In this document: in pieces, positions 33,162 through 40,075 of the stretch
How positions within the stretch are numbered: position 1 is the first letter of the stretch
How the letters are laid out: every line of letters begins with the position of its first letter
Assembly: GCA_963663375.1 (NCBI GenBank)
Contig: OY760195.1
Location: 2,914,001-2,978,000, forward strand
Length of the DNA stretch: 64,000 nucleotides
DNA from: JAYREN01 sp963663375
Lineage (GTDB): Bacteria > Acidobacteriota > Holophagae > Holophagales > Holophagaceae
Direction: 5' to 3'
The notes under the pieces: model-generated
The model's input: only the letters and a program-made list of their open reading frames with translations
Databases searched by the model: none
What the model was told of the DNA's origin: nothing
Program-made: the position numbers and the translations under genes

Positions 33162-34622
33162 ATGGCCCGTTTTGCCTTCTGGAAGCGCAAGGCTTCCGAT
33201 CCCGATACCCTTAACCTCGCCGCAGGCCAAGCTCACACCACGAGCCCCAAACTGGAATTCGCCTCGGCCCTCATGACCACCTTCACCACGGACACTTTCT
33301 ACAAGTCCGCAGGTGATCAGGTCACGCGCATCGCCGAACTGACTCAGAAGTTGGAGGATCCCCTCTTTGCGGCCAAGGCCGCCGTCTTTACCCGCAAGCA
33401 GAACGGTCTCCGTTCCGTTTCGCACATCGTGGCGGGCGAACTATCCCGGCGCGTGGATGTGAAGGGCGCACCCTGGCTTCGCTCGTTCTACCGCAAGGTT
33501 GTCCAGCGTCCCGATGACATCACCGAGACCCTGGCCTACCTGAAGGGCAATGGAAACACTGAGCTCCGCAAGCTTTCCAACGCTATGAAGCGGGGCTTTG
33601 GTGAGGCGCTGAGTTCTTTCGATGCCTACCAGCTTGCCAAGTACCTGCGTTCCGATCGGGATCCCAACCTGATCGATGCCGTGAACCTGATCCACCCCAA
33701 GTCCACGCCCGCGCTGGCGGCCCTGATGACCGGGACGTTGAAGCCTGCGGAAACCTGGGAGACCAAGCTCACGCAGGCAGGTCAGCAAGCCGCGAAGGAA
33801 GGCCTCTCCGACCAGGAGAAGACTGAACTGAAGGGTCAGGCCTGGGGCGAACTGCTCGCTCAGCGCAAGCTCGGCTACCTAGCCTGCCTGCGCAACCTCC
33901 GCAACATTGCGGAGCAGGCACCCGAGGCACTCTCCCTCGCCCTGGACTTCCTCACGGAGGCCCGGCAGGTGGAGAAGTCCATGGTTCTACCCTTCCAGAT
34001 CTTCACGGCTGCGACGGTCCTCGCCAACACGAAGGCCGACACCAACGCGGTCAAGAAGGCCCTGGAAAAGGCCATGGAGCTGTCCCTCAAGAACGTTCCT
34101 GCCTTCGGTGGGGAAACGCTGATCGCAGTCGACGTTTCGGGTTCGATGAATGGTCGTCCTATTCGGATTGCCTCGCTCTTTGCCGCCGTCCTGTTCAAGT
34201 CGCAGGACAAGGCGGATGTGATGCTCTTCGATACCAAGGTCCAGCACCTGCGTCTGCACCCCAACGACTCGCTCACGACCCTTACTAAGGCGATTGAGAA
34301 GGCCGCAACGGGTGGTGGAACGGACTTCCACATCATCTTCCAGAACGCCAAGAAGGCCTACGACCGGATCATCATCCTGTCGGACATGCAGGCCTGGGTG
34401 GGCAACCACACGCCCGCTGCGGATCTGGTGGCCTACAAGCGGAAGTTCAAGGTGGATCCCCGCATTTTCAGCTTCGACCTCAACGGCCATGGAACCCTCC
34501 AGTTCCCGGAGTCGAAGGTCTTTGCCCTGGCGGGTTTCACGGATGCCGTTCTTGGCACGATGAAGAACCTTGAGAAGGACCCTGCCGCGCTTGTTCACGA
34601 GATCGAGCAGGTAGTCCTGTAA
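33162..34622 (+). CDS. rsr: Ro60-like TROVE/vWA RNA-binding protein (Rsr)
   Basis: 486 residues from ATG 33162, with AAAGGAGG 6 bases upstream. The N-terminal two thirds are the helical-repeat TROVE ring (FTRKQNGLRSVSHIVAGELS, YLKGNGNTELRKLSNAMKRG, FDAYQLAKYLRSD, then AWGELLAQRKLGYLACLRNL). The C-terminal von Willebrand A domain has a complete MIDAS: DVSGSMNG (about 323), GGGTDF (about 384) and LSDMQ (about 405). Bacterial Ro binds misfolded RNA through its ring and Y RNAs on its outer surface; with PNPase it degrades structured RNA, and its operons often contain Y RNAs and RtcB. Here it follows five Y-like RNAs and precedes rtcB, both within a tRNA array, which strongly supports the assignment. 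Confidence 0.95.
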   Translation: MARFAFWKRKASDPDTLNLAAGQAHTTSPKLEFASALMTTFTTDTFYKSAGDQVTRIAELTQKLEDPLFAAKAAVFTRKQNGLRSVSHIVAGELSRRVDVKGAPWLRSFYRKVVQRPDDITETLAYLKGNGNTELRKLSNAMKRGFGEALSSFDAYQLAKYLRSDRDPNLIDAVNLIHPKSTPALAALMTGTLKPAETWETKLTQAGQQAAKEGLSDQEKTELKGQAWGELLAQRKLGYLACLRNLRNIAEQAPEALSLALDFLTEARQVEKSMVLPFQIFTAATVLANTKADTNAVKKALEKAMELSLKNVPAFGGETLIAVDVSGSMNGRPIRIASLFAAVLFKSQDKADVMLFDTKVQHLRLHPNDSLTTLTKAIEKAATGGGTDFHIIFQNAKKAYDRIIILSDMQAWVGNHTPAADLVAYKRKFKVDPRIFSFDLNGHGTLQFPESKVFALAGFTDAVLGTMKNLEKDPAALVHEIEQVVL

Positions 34623-34628
34623 TGTCCC

Positions 34629-34651
34629 AGGGGGCGGGAAGCCGCCCCCAC
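34629..34651 (+). terminator. hairpin after the Ro60 gene
   Basis: GGGGGCGG-GAA-(G)CCGCCCCC forms a strong stem 7 bases after the stop codon, without a T run. More likely an RNA-processing or 3'-end-protecting hairpin than a full terminator, because tRNA-Thr follows 3 bases later. Confidence 0.5.
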
Positions 34652-34654
34652 TTG

Positions 34655-34730
34655 GCCCCGGTAGCTCATTTGGCAGAGCATCCGCCCTGTAAGCGGAAGG
34701 CAGTCGGTTCAATGCCGACCTGGGGCTCCA
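34655..34730 (+). tRNA. tRNA-Thr(TGT)
   Basis: Acceptor GCCCCGG/CTGGGGC, stem TCCGC/GCGGA around CCTGTAA (anticodon TGT, C33), T stem GTCGG/CCGAC, CCA encoded. Confidence 0.88.
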
Positions 34731-34735
34731 TTCGT

Positions 34736-34813
34736 CAGCGCGTAGCTTAGCCTGGCCAAAGCACCGGTCTGGGGGACCGGAGAGCGGGAGTTCGAATCTC
34801 CCCACGCTGACCA
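34736..34813 (+). tRNA. tRNA-Pro(GGG)
   Basis: Acceptor CAGCGCG/CACGCTG with C1-G72 (one C-A mismatch inside), stem CCGGT/ACCGG around CTGGGGG (anticodon GGG), discriminator A, CCA encoded. Confidence 0.88.
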
Positions 34814-34816
34814 ATC

Positions 34817-34891
34817 AGCCTTGTAGCTCAGAGGCAGAGCGCCAGTCCTACAAACTGGAAGTCGAGGTTTCGAAATCCTCCGGGGCTACCA
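34817..34891 (+). tRNA. tRNA-Val(TAC)
   Basis: Acceptor AGCCTTG/CGGGGCT, stem CCAGT/ACTGG around CCTACAA (anticodon TAC, C33), T loop TTCGAAA with a T-T mismatch at 53-61, discriminator A, CCA encoded. Confidence 0.86.
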
Positions 34892-34900
34892 TTTCACGTC

Positions 34901-34920
34901 GCTGGTCCGTGACCAGCTTT
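34901..34920 (+). terminator. hairpin before rtcB
   Basis: GCTGGTC-CGT-GACCAGC followed by TTT: a perfect 7-bp stem between tRNA-Val and the rtcB ribosome site. It may be a processing signal or weak terminator. Confidence 0.45.
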
Positions 34921-34937
34921 CAAGAAAGGAGGGGCGT

Positions 34938-36107
34938 ATGAGCCTCGCCACCCTCAAGGGGGCCCTCGCCCCCATCCACTTGTGGGCTCCGGTCCACGAA
35001 ATTGAATCCGTTGCCATCGACCAGTTGAAGCGTGTTTCGGCACTACCGTGGGTCTTTCACCACGTAGCTGCCATGCCGGATGTCCACTTCGGGAAGGGCG
35101 CTACCGTTGGCAGCGTCATCGCCATGAAGGATGCGGTGGCCCCTGCCGCCGTGGGTGTGGATCCCGGTTGTGGAATGGCTGCGCTTCGCACCAGCCTCAA
35201 GGCCTCGGATCTCCCTGATAGCCTTCTGACCATTCGGAAGGCCATCGAGCGGGATATTCCTGTGGGTTTCAACCAGCATTCTTCGGCCCTTCCTGCGGCT
35301 CGGAAACTGGAATTCCTCTGGGATGCCTTCGGGGAACTCGCCCGTGAAGTTAAGGACCTTCAGTGCAAAGCCATGGCCCAGTGCGGAACGCTGGGCGGCG
35401 GGAACCACTTCATCGAGCTTTGCCTCGACGAGGAGGATCGCGTGTGGATCATGCTCCATTCGGGAAGCCGGAATGTGGGGAAAGTCCTGGCCGAAGTCCA
35501 CATCGCTAAGGCGCGGAAACTGCCTCACAACCAGGATCTCCCGGACAAGGACCTTGCGGTCCTTCTGGGAGGAACGCCCCAGATGGAAACCTACCTTCAT
35601 GACCTTGGTTGGGCTCAGGACTACGCTGCCGCCAACCGCATGATGATGCTCGGATTGTTGAAGAACGTGCTGGTTCGCGCCTTTGGCGAAATCCAGTTCG
35701 AAGCGCCCATCCTGTGTCACCACAACTACGTGGCACGGGAACGGCATTTCGGTGAGGACGTCCTCGTTACCCGCAAAGGTGCGATCCACGCTGGGGCTGG
35801 TGAAATGGGCATCATTCCTGGCTCCATGGGTGCCAAGAGCTTCATCGTTCGGGGTCTCGGGAACCCGGATTCCTTCTGTTCCGCTTCGCATGGTGCAGGG
35901 CGAAAGATGAGTCGTAGCGAGGCCAAGCGTCGTTTCTCCATGGAGGATCTCGCGGCCCAGACCTCGGGTATCGAGTGCCGCAAAGATTCGGGTGTGCTTG
36001 ACGAGTGTCCCGGTGCCTACAAGGACATCGATGCGGTCATGGCAAATCAGGTGGATCTTGTGGAGTCCGTCCATACCCTGAAGCAGGTTCTCTGTGTGAA
36101 GGGCTGA
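34938..36107 (+). CDS. rtcB: RNA ligase RtcB (3'-phosphate to 5'-OH)
   Basis: 389 residues from ATG 34938 with AAAGGAGG upstream. The family blocks are present in order: MPDVHFGKGATVGSVIA, VGVDPGCGMAA (metal-binding Asp75 and Cys78), CGTLGGGNHFIE (His157), LHSGSRNVGK, CHHNY, GSMGAKSF, SHGAGRKMSR (the guanylated-histidine region) and LDECPGAYKDI, ending KQVLCVKG. RtcB joins 2',3'-cyclic or 3'-phosphate ends to 5'-OH ends using GTP and Mn2+, as in tRNA splicing and repair of ribonuclease-cut tRNA or rRNA. Its place inside a tRNA array with Ro60 points to repair of cleaved tRNAs. No rtcA or rtcR is visible in the window. Confidence 0.96.
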   Translation: MSLATLKGALAPIHLWAPVHEIESVAIDQLKRVSALPWVFHHVAAMPDVHFGKGATVGSVIAMKDAVAPAAVGVDPGCGMAALRTSLKASDLPDSLLTIRKAIERDIPVGFNQHSSALPAARKLEFLWDAFGELAREVKDLQCKAMAQCGTLGGGNHFIELCLDEEDRVWIMLHSGSRNVGKVLAEVHIAKARKLPHNQDLPDKDLAVLLGGTPQMETYLHDLGWAQDYAAANRMMMLGLLKNVLVRAFGEIQFEAPILCHHNYVARERHFGEDVLVTRKGAIHAGAGEMGIIPGSMGAKSFIVRGLGNPDSFCSASHGAGRKMSRSEAKRRFSMEDLAAQTSGIECRKDSGVLDECPGAYKDIDAVMANQVDLVESVHTLKQVLCVKG

Positions 36108-36112
36108 ACAGC

Positions 36113-36135
36113 AGGTCAGTCCTTCACACACTGAC
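36113..36135 (+). terminator. hairpin after rtcB
   Basis: GGTCAGT pairs with ACTGACC across a 9-base loop just after the rtcB stop. No T run, so read-through into tRNA-Leu(TAA) is likely. Confidence 0.4.
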
Positions 36136-36150
36136 CAGAGTGACGCCTCA

Positions 36151-36226
36151 GCCCGCGTCGCGAAGTGGCACAGCACCTCGGTTTAAACCCGAGTCATTGT
36201 CGGTTCGAATCCGACCGTGGGCACCA
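36151..36226 (+). tRNA. tRNA-Leu(TAA) with short variable arm
   Basis: Acceptor GCCCGCG/CGTGGGC, stem CTCGG/CCGAG around TTTAAAC (anticodon TAA), variable region TCATT (5 nt), discriminator A, CCA encoded. Confidence 0.83.
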
Positions 36227-36228
36227 AC

Positions 36229-36308
36229 GGGAGAGAGCGCAAAGTGGCCGAGCGGCTGGCCTTTCAAGCCAGACAATCTAGCGGGTTCGAGTCCCGTCTC
36301 TCCTGCCA
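36229..36308 (+). tRNA. tRNA-Glu(TTC)
   Basis: Acceptor GGGAGAG/CTCTCCT, stem CTGGC/GCCAG around CTTTCAA (anticodon TTC), T stem GCGGG/CCCGT, discriminator G, CCA encoded. D arm longer than usual. Confidence 0.85.
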
Positions 36309-36312
36309 TTAC

Positions 36313-36389
36313 GCACCTTGAACTTCGAGCGGCAGAAGCCTCGGCCCTTACCCGAGTCGGTGCGGGTTCAAGTCCCGCAAGGTGCACCA
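36313..36389 (+). tRNA. tRNA-Lys(CTT)
   Basis: Acceptor GCACCTT/AAGGTGC, stem CTCGG/CCGAG around CCCTTAC (anticodon CTT, C33), T loop TTCAAGT, CCA encoded. Confidence 0.87.
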
Positions 36390-36392
36390 AAT

Positions 36393-36464
36393 CAGCGCGT
36401 GGGGCAGGGGTCGCCCACCAGTTTCGGGAACTGGCTCACGCAGGTCCGAATCCTGCCGCGCTGA
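36393..36464 (+). tRNA. tRNA-Pro(CGG), CCA not encoded
   Basis: Acceptor CAGCGCG/CGCGCTG, stem CCAGT/ACTGG around TTCGGGA (anticodon CGG), discriminator A. The bases after the discriminator read CAA rather than CCA, unlike the other 34 tRNAs in the array. Confidence 0.85.
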
Positions 36465-36468
36465 CAAT

Positions 36469-36542
36469 GAGGGAATCGTCCAATGGCAGGACCTCAGCCT
36501 TCCAAGCTGATGATGCCGGTTCAAGTCCGGTTTCCCTCTCCA
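36469..36542 (+). tRNA. tRNA-Gly(TCC)
   Basis: Acceptor GAGGGAA/TTCCCTC, stem TCAGC/GCTGA around CTTCCAA (anticodon TCC), T loop TTCAAGT, discriminator T, CCA encoded. Confidence 0.92.
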
Positions 36543-36546
36543 CTTA

Positions 36547-36623
36547 GCACCCTATGCCGAAGCGGTCGAGGCGCGGAGCTGCAACCTCCGTCTTAGTCGG
36601 GTCAGGTCCGACAGGGTGCTCCA
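36547..36623 (+). tRNA. tRNA-Cys(GCA), altered T loop
   Basis: Acceptor GCACCCT/AGGGTGC, stem CGGAG/CTCCG around CTGCAAC (anticodon GCA), CCA encoded. T loop GTCAGGT has G54 and G58, as in tRNA-Met of this array. Confidence 0.88.
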
Positions 36624-36675
36624 TTTCAGGTTGAAGATCTTCCCCCACTCGCAGTTATAGACGATTTGAAGCAAT

Positions 36676-36751
36676 GCCTCTCTGGTCATGTTGCTCGTGA
36701 CGCACGCCTCGTAAGCGTGAAGGCTGGGTTGAATCCCCAGGAGAGGCTCCA
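36676..36751 (+). tRNA. tRNA-Thr(CGT), 19-56 pair reversed
   Basis: Acceptor GCCTCTC/GAGAGGC, stem CACGC/GCGTG around CTCGTAA (anticodon CGT), CCA encoded. T loop TTGAATC has G56 and the D loop has G18 C19. Confidence 0.86.
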
Positions 36752-36754
36752 TTC

Positions 36755-36832
36755 GCGGGTGTGGCGGAACTGGCATACGCCTCTAGCTCAAACCTGGAGT
36801 TCCTGTGGGTTCGAATCCCACCACCTGCACCA
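36755..36832 (+). tRNA. tRNA-Leu(CAA) with short variable arm
   Basis: Acceptor GCGGGTG/CACCTGC, stem TCTAG/CTGGA around CTCAAAC (anticodon CAA), variable region GTTCCT (6 nt), discriminator A, CCA encoded. Last tRNA of the array. Confidence 0.84.
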
Positions 36833-36844
36833 ATGAGGTTTTCC

Positions 36845-37360
36845 ATGTCCAGACACACCAAAAATCACCGATTCCAGACGGTTCTCGCCCTCGACTGCTA
36901 CTACATGCCGATGGTGGAGATGTCCCGCCGAAAGGCCCTGAAGGCTCTAGCCACAGGTCGGGCGCACGCCTTAGACCTGCGAACCTGGTCGAAGCTTGGC
37001 CTCCAGGAAGTGGATTCCCAGCCCTTCCACGCTGTGGTTTTCCCGCGGGTTAAAGCTGTCGCCGAGGCCAAACTGGGCTTCGGTAGGGGAACCGCCAGCA
37101 TTCTCCGGCGCGATGGCCACCGTTGTCAGTATGTCGGGTGTTCCCGGCGAGCCACCACCGTGGACCATGTCATTCCCCGTTGTCAGGGCGGCCCCAGCAC
37201 CTGGGGCAACCTCGTGGCCTGCTGCCGCGAGTGCAACATGCTCAAGGGAGGAAGAACGCCCGAGCAGGCAGGGATGGAACTGAAGGGTGCTATCCGCTCC
37301 CAGAGAAGACTCCTTATGGAGCGATTTCATGCTCTGGCGAACGTTGAAGGTCTCGCTTAG
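36845..37360 (+). CDS. HNH endonuclease
   Basis: 171 residues. I choose ATG 36845 (MSRHTKNHRF), with GAGG 6 bases upstream, only 12 bases after tRNA-Leu(CAA). The N-terminal part (VLALDCYYMPMVEMSRRKAL, then LATGRAHALDL) matches the small HNH family often annotated as HNH endonuclease 5-like. The C-terminal HNH site is CQYVGCSRRATTVDHVIPRC followed by GGPSTWGNLVACCRECNMLK: histidine of the H-N-H core plus two zinc-binding cysteine pairs. It could cut DNA (homing-type spread of the array) or act on RNA. It is the last gene of the RNA island. Confidence 0.88.
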   Translation: MSRHTKNHRFQTVLALDCYYMPMVEMSRRKALKALATGRAHALDLRTWSKLGLQEVDSQPFHAVVFPRVKAVAEAKLGFGRGTASILRRDGHRCQYVGCSRRATTVDHVIPRCQGGPSTWGNLVACCRECNMLKGGRTPEQAGMELKGAIRSQRRLLMERFHALANVEGLA

Positions 37361-37381
37361 CGAACATTGGAAGCACACCTC

Positions 37382-37410
37382 CAAACGGCTAGCACCCTGC
37401 TGGCCGTTTG
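37382..37410 (+). terminator. hairpin ending the RNA island
   Basis: A 13-bp uninterrupted stem (CAAACGGCTAGCA / TGCTGGCCGTTTG, one G-T pair) around CCC, 21 bases after the HNH stop. No T run follows. A second hairpin, CTATCAAGG-TTCAT-CCTTGATAG, lies at 37423-37445. Confidence 0.55.
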
Positions 37411-37445
37411 CCTATGGGAGGGCTATCAAGGTTCATCCTTGATAG

Positions 37446-37987
37446 AGCCTCCTCCCAGTGGGTTCCTGGAAGGCATTTCCGGTGTCAAATCTGTGTCAAG
37501 CAGAGGGGCGTACAGGCGATATTTCCAACACTTACGAGAGTACGCCGGAGTACCGCCGGAAGAGATCCCCAGAAACTCGAGGCCCCCGAAACCTTGTGGT
37601 TTCAGGGGCTTTGAGTGGTGGTCCCGGAGCGATTCGAACGCCCGACCCTCAGATTCGTAGGATTGTGGGCATGTGGGCTGCGCAGTATGTCCCCTTACTT
37701 CCGCGCCTTTCTGGCCGCTCCACTGACCCGGTCCTCCCGTACGGAGAAAGGCTCTCGGGAATACCATGAAAAAATCGCAAAAATTTGACTGTTTGACTAT
37801 GGGCGGACTAGCGCAAGTGTTGCAATAAAATGAATACCGTTAAATTGTCAAATGCCATCCACCAGGCCAAGAAGCAGGCATATTAGAGCTCGGTTATCGA
37901 ATCGTTATTTTTCAAAATTCCGCAACACCTAGAGAAGCCAGCAATAACTATTACCACCTTACACTCCCTGTATCCGAGTCAAAACGA
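37446..37987. other. junction region without genes
   Basis: Holds a terminator-type stem (CCCCGAAACC / GGTTTCAGGGG then TTT, about 37580-37612), the tRNA fragment described separately, and then about 300 AT-rich bases. No convincing gene is present. Confidence 0.5.
37616..37661 (-). repeat. 3' half of a tRNA-Arg(ACG) gene: old attachment-site scar
   Basis: Read on the minus strand, the segment starts in an anticodon loop (CTACGAA), continues through the T arm GGGCG-TTCGAAT-CGCTC and ends CGGGACC-A-CCA. No 5' half lies beside it. The extent, anticodon loop to CCA, is the same as that of the element's own att repeat, and a terminator hairpin follows. It is probably the att remnant of another integration event. 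Confidence 0.65.
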
Positions 37988-38059
37988 TTGTATCTGTTGG
38001 TTTTGCTTGATTTGACTACACAAGACTTCTCTGAAAGGATCCCTAGGTGGAGGCTAGGG

Positions 38060-38323
38060 ATGGCGATGGCGAGCAACACATTCGATTCAGGGAAAAGTTA
38101 TCAGCTCCAGCTCTTAGGGGAGATTCTGGCGGGAGCACCATTGGAATGTTGCCCATGTCTTCTCACCGCGGAAGAAGTTTGTTTCTTGCTTAGGATTTGT
38201 GATAACACTCGAAACAAACTCGAAAAAGAGAAAATTCTTGTCCCAATAAGAATCAACAGATCTTTGAGGTACCTACCAAGACAGGTCCAAGTTTATATCG
38301 ATTCGCTCAGACAGGCGATGTAA
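38060..38323 (+). CDS. excisionase-like small DNA-binding protein
   Basis: 87 residues from ATG 38060, with GGAGG 6 bases upstream. Residues 33-85 follow the helix-turn-helix pattern of excisionase/MerR-like proteins: LLTAEEVCFLLRICDNTRNK, then LVPIRINRSLRYLPRQVQVY. Such proteins direct excision of tyrosine-integrase elements or regulate their genes. The next gene starts 2 bases downstream. Confidence 0.6.
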   Translation: MAMASNTFDSGKSYQLQLLGEILAGAPLECCPCLLTAEEVCFLLRICDNTRNKLEKEKILVPIRINRSLRYLPRQVQVYIDSLRQAM

Positions 38324-38324
38324 T

Positions 38325-39242
38325 ATGCGTTTCGACGAAATGGATCAATCGTTTTGGGTGCGCATTAAAGCGAACGAATACGAAACAGAATATATTCCAG
38401 ATGATGCAATCAAGTATTATCTTGATATAGTTCCAATAGCAGACAAAAGATTGATTGAAAATTATATTCAATGTCCACCTGGAGCAAATACATTTTCAAA
38501 ACTATATCAAAAAGGTGTATTTAAATACTACAAATCATTTGGTAACATCTCTAAAGAACATCTGCTTTGGTCAAAAAAATATCTAGAAATGATCGATGGC
38601 AATACCACAAGGATTGAACGAGATTCAAACAATATTTATGGGCGGACAGGATGGGATCCAATTTTTGGACCACTTGCATTAACTGGTATGAGAAGGCATC
38701 TACCTTTTCCAAACATTCTATTGCTAGGTCGAGATTTGTTGACATGGGCGAACACCTTCTGCAATCCCAACGTGCCGATTCCCACCGCATGGTCCGCTGA
38801 TCACTGTGGACTAGGGGCAGGCCTCGTTCTGGTCCCATCAGACACTCCATCTAGACCCGAGGAATGGGTGCTATACCTCTCTCCAAGGTGTTATATCAAA
38901 CCAAATATTATCGATCTTGTACGAAAAATTTCTCCAATGCTTAAAGAGCGAGTTTTTTATGGATTCGCACCTTTTTTGAAAATTATTTTTGGATTTAATT
39001 CGGACTATTCTTCATTCCATCCCAATGTGCAGAATCGAGTGGGCATTGGAATGCATCTCGTCGAGAATGAATTAGATCTGAACATTAGAAATAGGAAAGA
39101 AATGGGCATAGACTGTTCTGCAATCGCAATTACCGGTATGTCAAAAGGGCCAAGCGGTTGGAGGTACCATTGGCCCATGAATGATGAAGATAACGAATGG
39201 GAGTCTTGGGCCAGACCATTTAAAGGGATCATTTACCGCTAG
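38325..39242 (+). CDS. AT-rich gene, unknown function
   Basis: 305 residues; no family recognised. It is rich in Ile, Asn, Lys and Tyr, with much lower GC content than the surroundings, so it was probably acquired from a low-GC source. The middle has short hydrophobic patches (MRRHLPFPNILLLGRDLLTW, LGAGLVLVPSD) but no clear membrane segment or signal peptide. It forms a two-gene unit with the excisionase-like gene. Confidence 0.6.
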   Translation: MRFDEMDQSFWVRIKANEYETEYIPDDAIKYYLDIVPIADKRLIENYIQCPPGANTFSKLYQKGVFKYYKSFGNISKEHLLWSKKYLEMIDGNTTRIERDSNNIYGRTGWDPIFGPLALTGMRRHLPFPNILLLGRDLLTWANTFCNPNVPIPTAWSADHCGLGAGLVLVPSDTPSRPEEWVLYLSPRCYIKPNIIDLVRKISPMLKERVFYGFAPFLKIIFGFNSDYSSFHPNVQNRVGIGMHLVENELDLNIRNRKEMGIDCSAIAITGMSKGPSGWRYHWPMNDEDNEWESWARPFKGIIYR

Positions 39243-39487
39243 TCGTGTCAATTAATCCCCGATTGTCGACTCCTCTGAATGGACCAGACCTGATTTCGGG
39301 TTCACAAGGGGGGGGCCTGCCCTAATCCTGGCCCGATAGTGCGCAATAGAAACTCCAAACCCCTATGCGCAAAAGGCGCAGGGCCGCAAATGCCCAAGAC
39401 CCCGAACTCTGTTCGCACTGATAGCTACAGCTTTCGCGGCAACGTTAATCCTTGGACTGAAAAGGTCGGCACGAAATGCTGAAGTCT

Positions 39488-40075
39488 CTAATCGAACTGG
39501 ATCCAGAGATCCTTCTCGAAGAAGAATTCGCGCCGGACGGTGTTGAGGTTCTCTAGGTAGGTTGGCAGGTGCTCGGCCCGAGCATCTCCAGAGAAGCGTT
39601 CTGCGGCCGAGCGGAAGCGTTCCACGAGGTGATCGGAATCAACCAGGCCGCGCTCGACCATGGCTAGGATGTCGCCCGCGTCTCGCGCATTGAAGCGCTT
39701 CAGTTTGGAGACGGCCACATCTTGGATATCGAGTACCTCGATGTTAAACCACCGGAGGGACTCGCTCAGGTCTGCGACCGGGTGAAATAGGGGTGCGAGC
39801 GGCAGGAAGGGGATCCCGTTCGCAACGATGTCCAGGTAAAGGCGGTGCCTCTGGTGGAGGACCGTTCCCTTCCCGGCCAGGGCTTTCAGCCGTGCGTTGG
39901 TGGTCCCGTCGATCTCCGAGGTCTCCAGGACATCGCTATCGTTGGTGGCGCGGGTATAGTCGGCCTGAAGCATGAGGGCCGTCGAGCCGATCACTTTGAA
40001 GGTGATCTTCGGGCCGTCGTGGCCCTTCCAGCCCTTGTCGATGGCGCTGATGAACGTGTGGATGGGTGTCGTCAT
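39488..40075 (-). CDS. DUF6036-type nucleotidyltransferase, putative toxin
   Basis: 195 residues. Nucleotidyltransferase-fold features: FKVIGSTALMLQADYTRATN with D-S-D just after (G-S and acidic pair), and the downstream block IQDVAVSKLKRFNARDAGDI typical of DUF6036 proteins. These are relatives of AbiEii/MNT toxins. It overlaps the upstream regulator gene by 4 bases (ATGA), the usual layout of a toxin-antitoxin or nucleotidyltransferase pair, which would stabilise the element. Confidence 0.72.
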   Translation of the reverse strand: MTTPIHTFISAIDKGWKGHDGPKITFKVIGSTALMLQADYTRATNDSDVLETSEIDGTTNARLKALAGKGTVLHQRHRLYLDIVANGIPFLPLAPLFHPVADLSESLRWFNIEVLDIQDVAVSKLKRFNARDAGDILAMVERGLVDSDHLVERFRSAAERFSGDARAEHLPTYLENLNTVRREFFFEKDLWIQFD

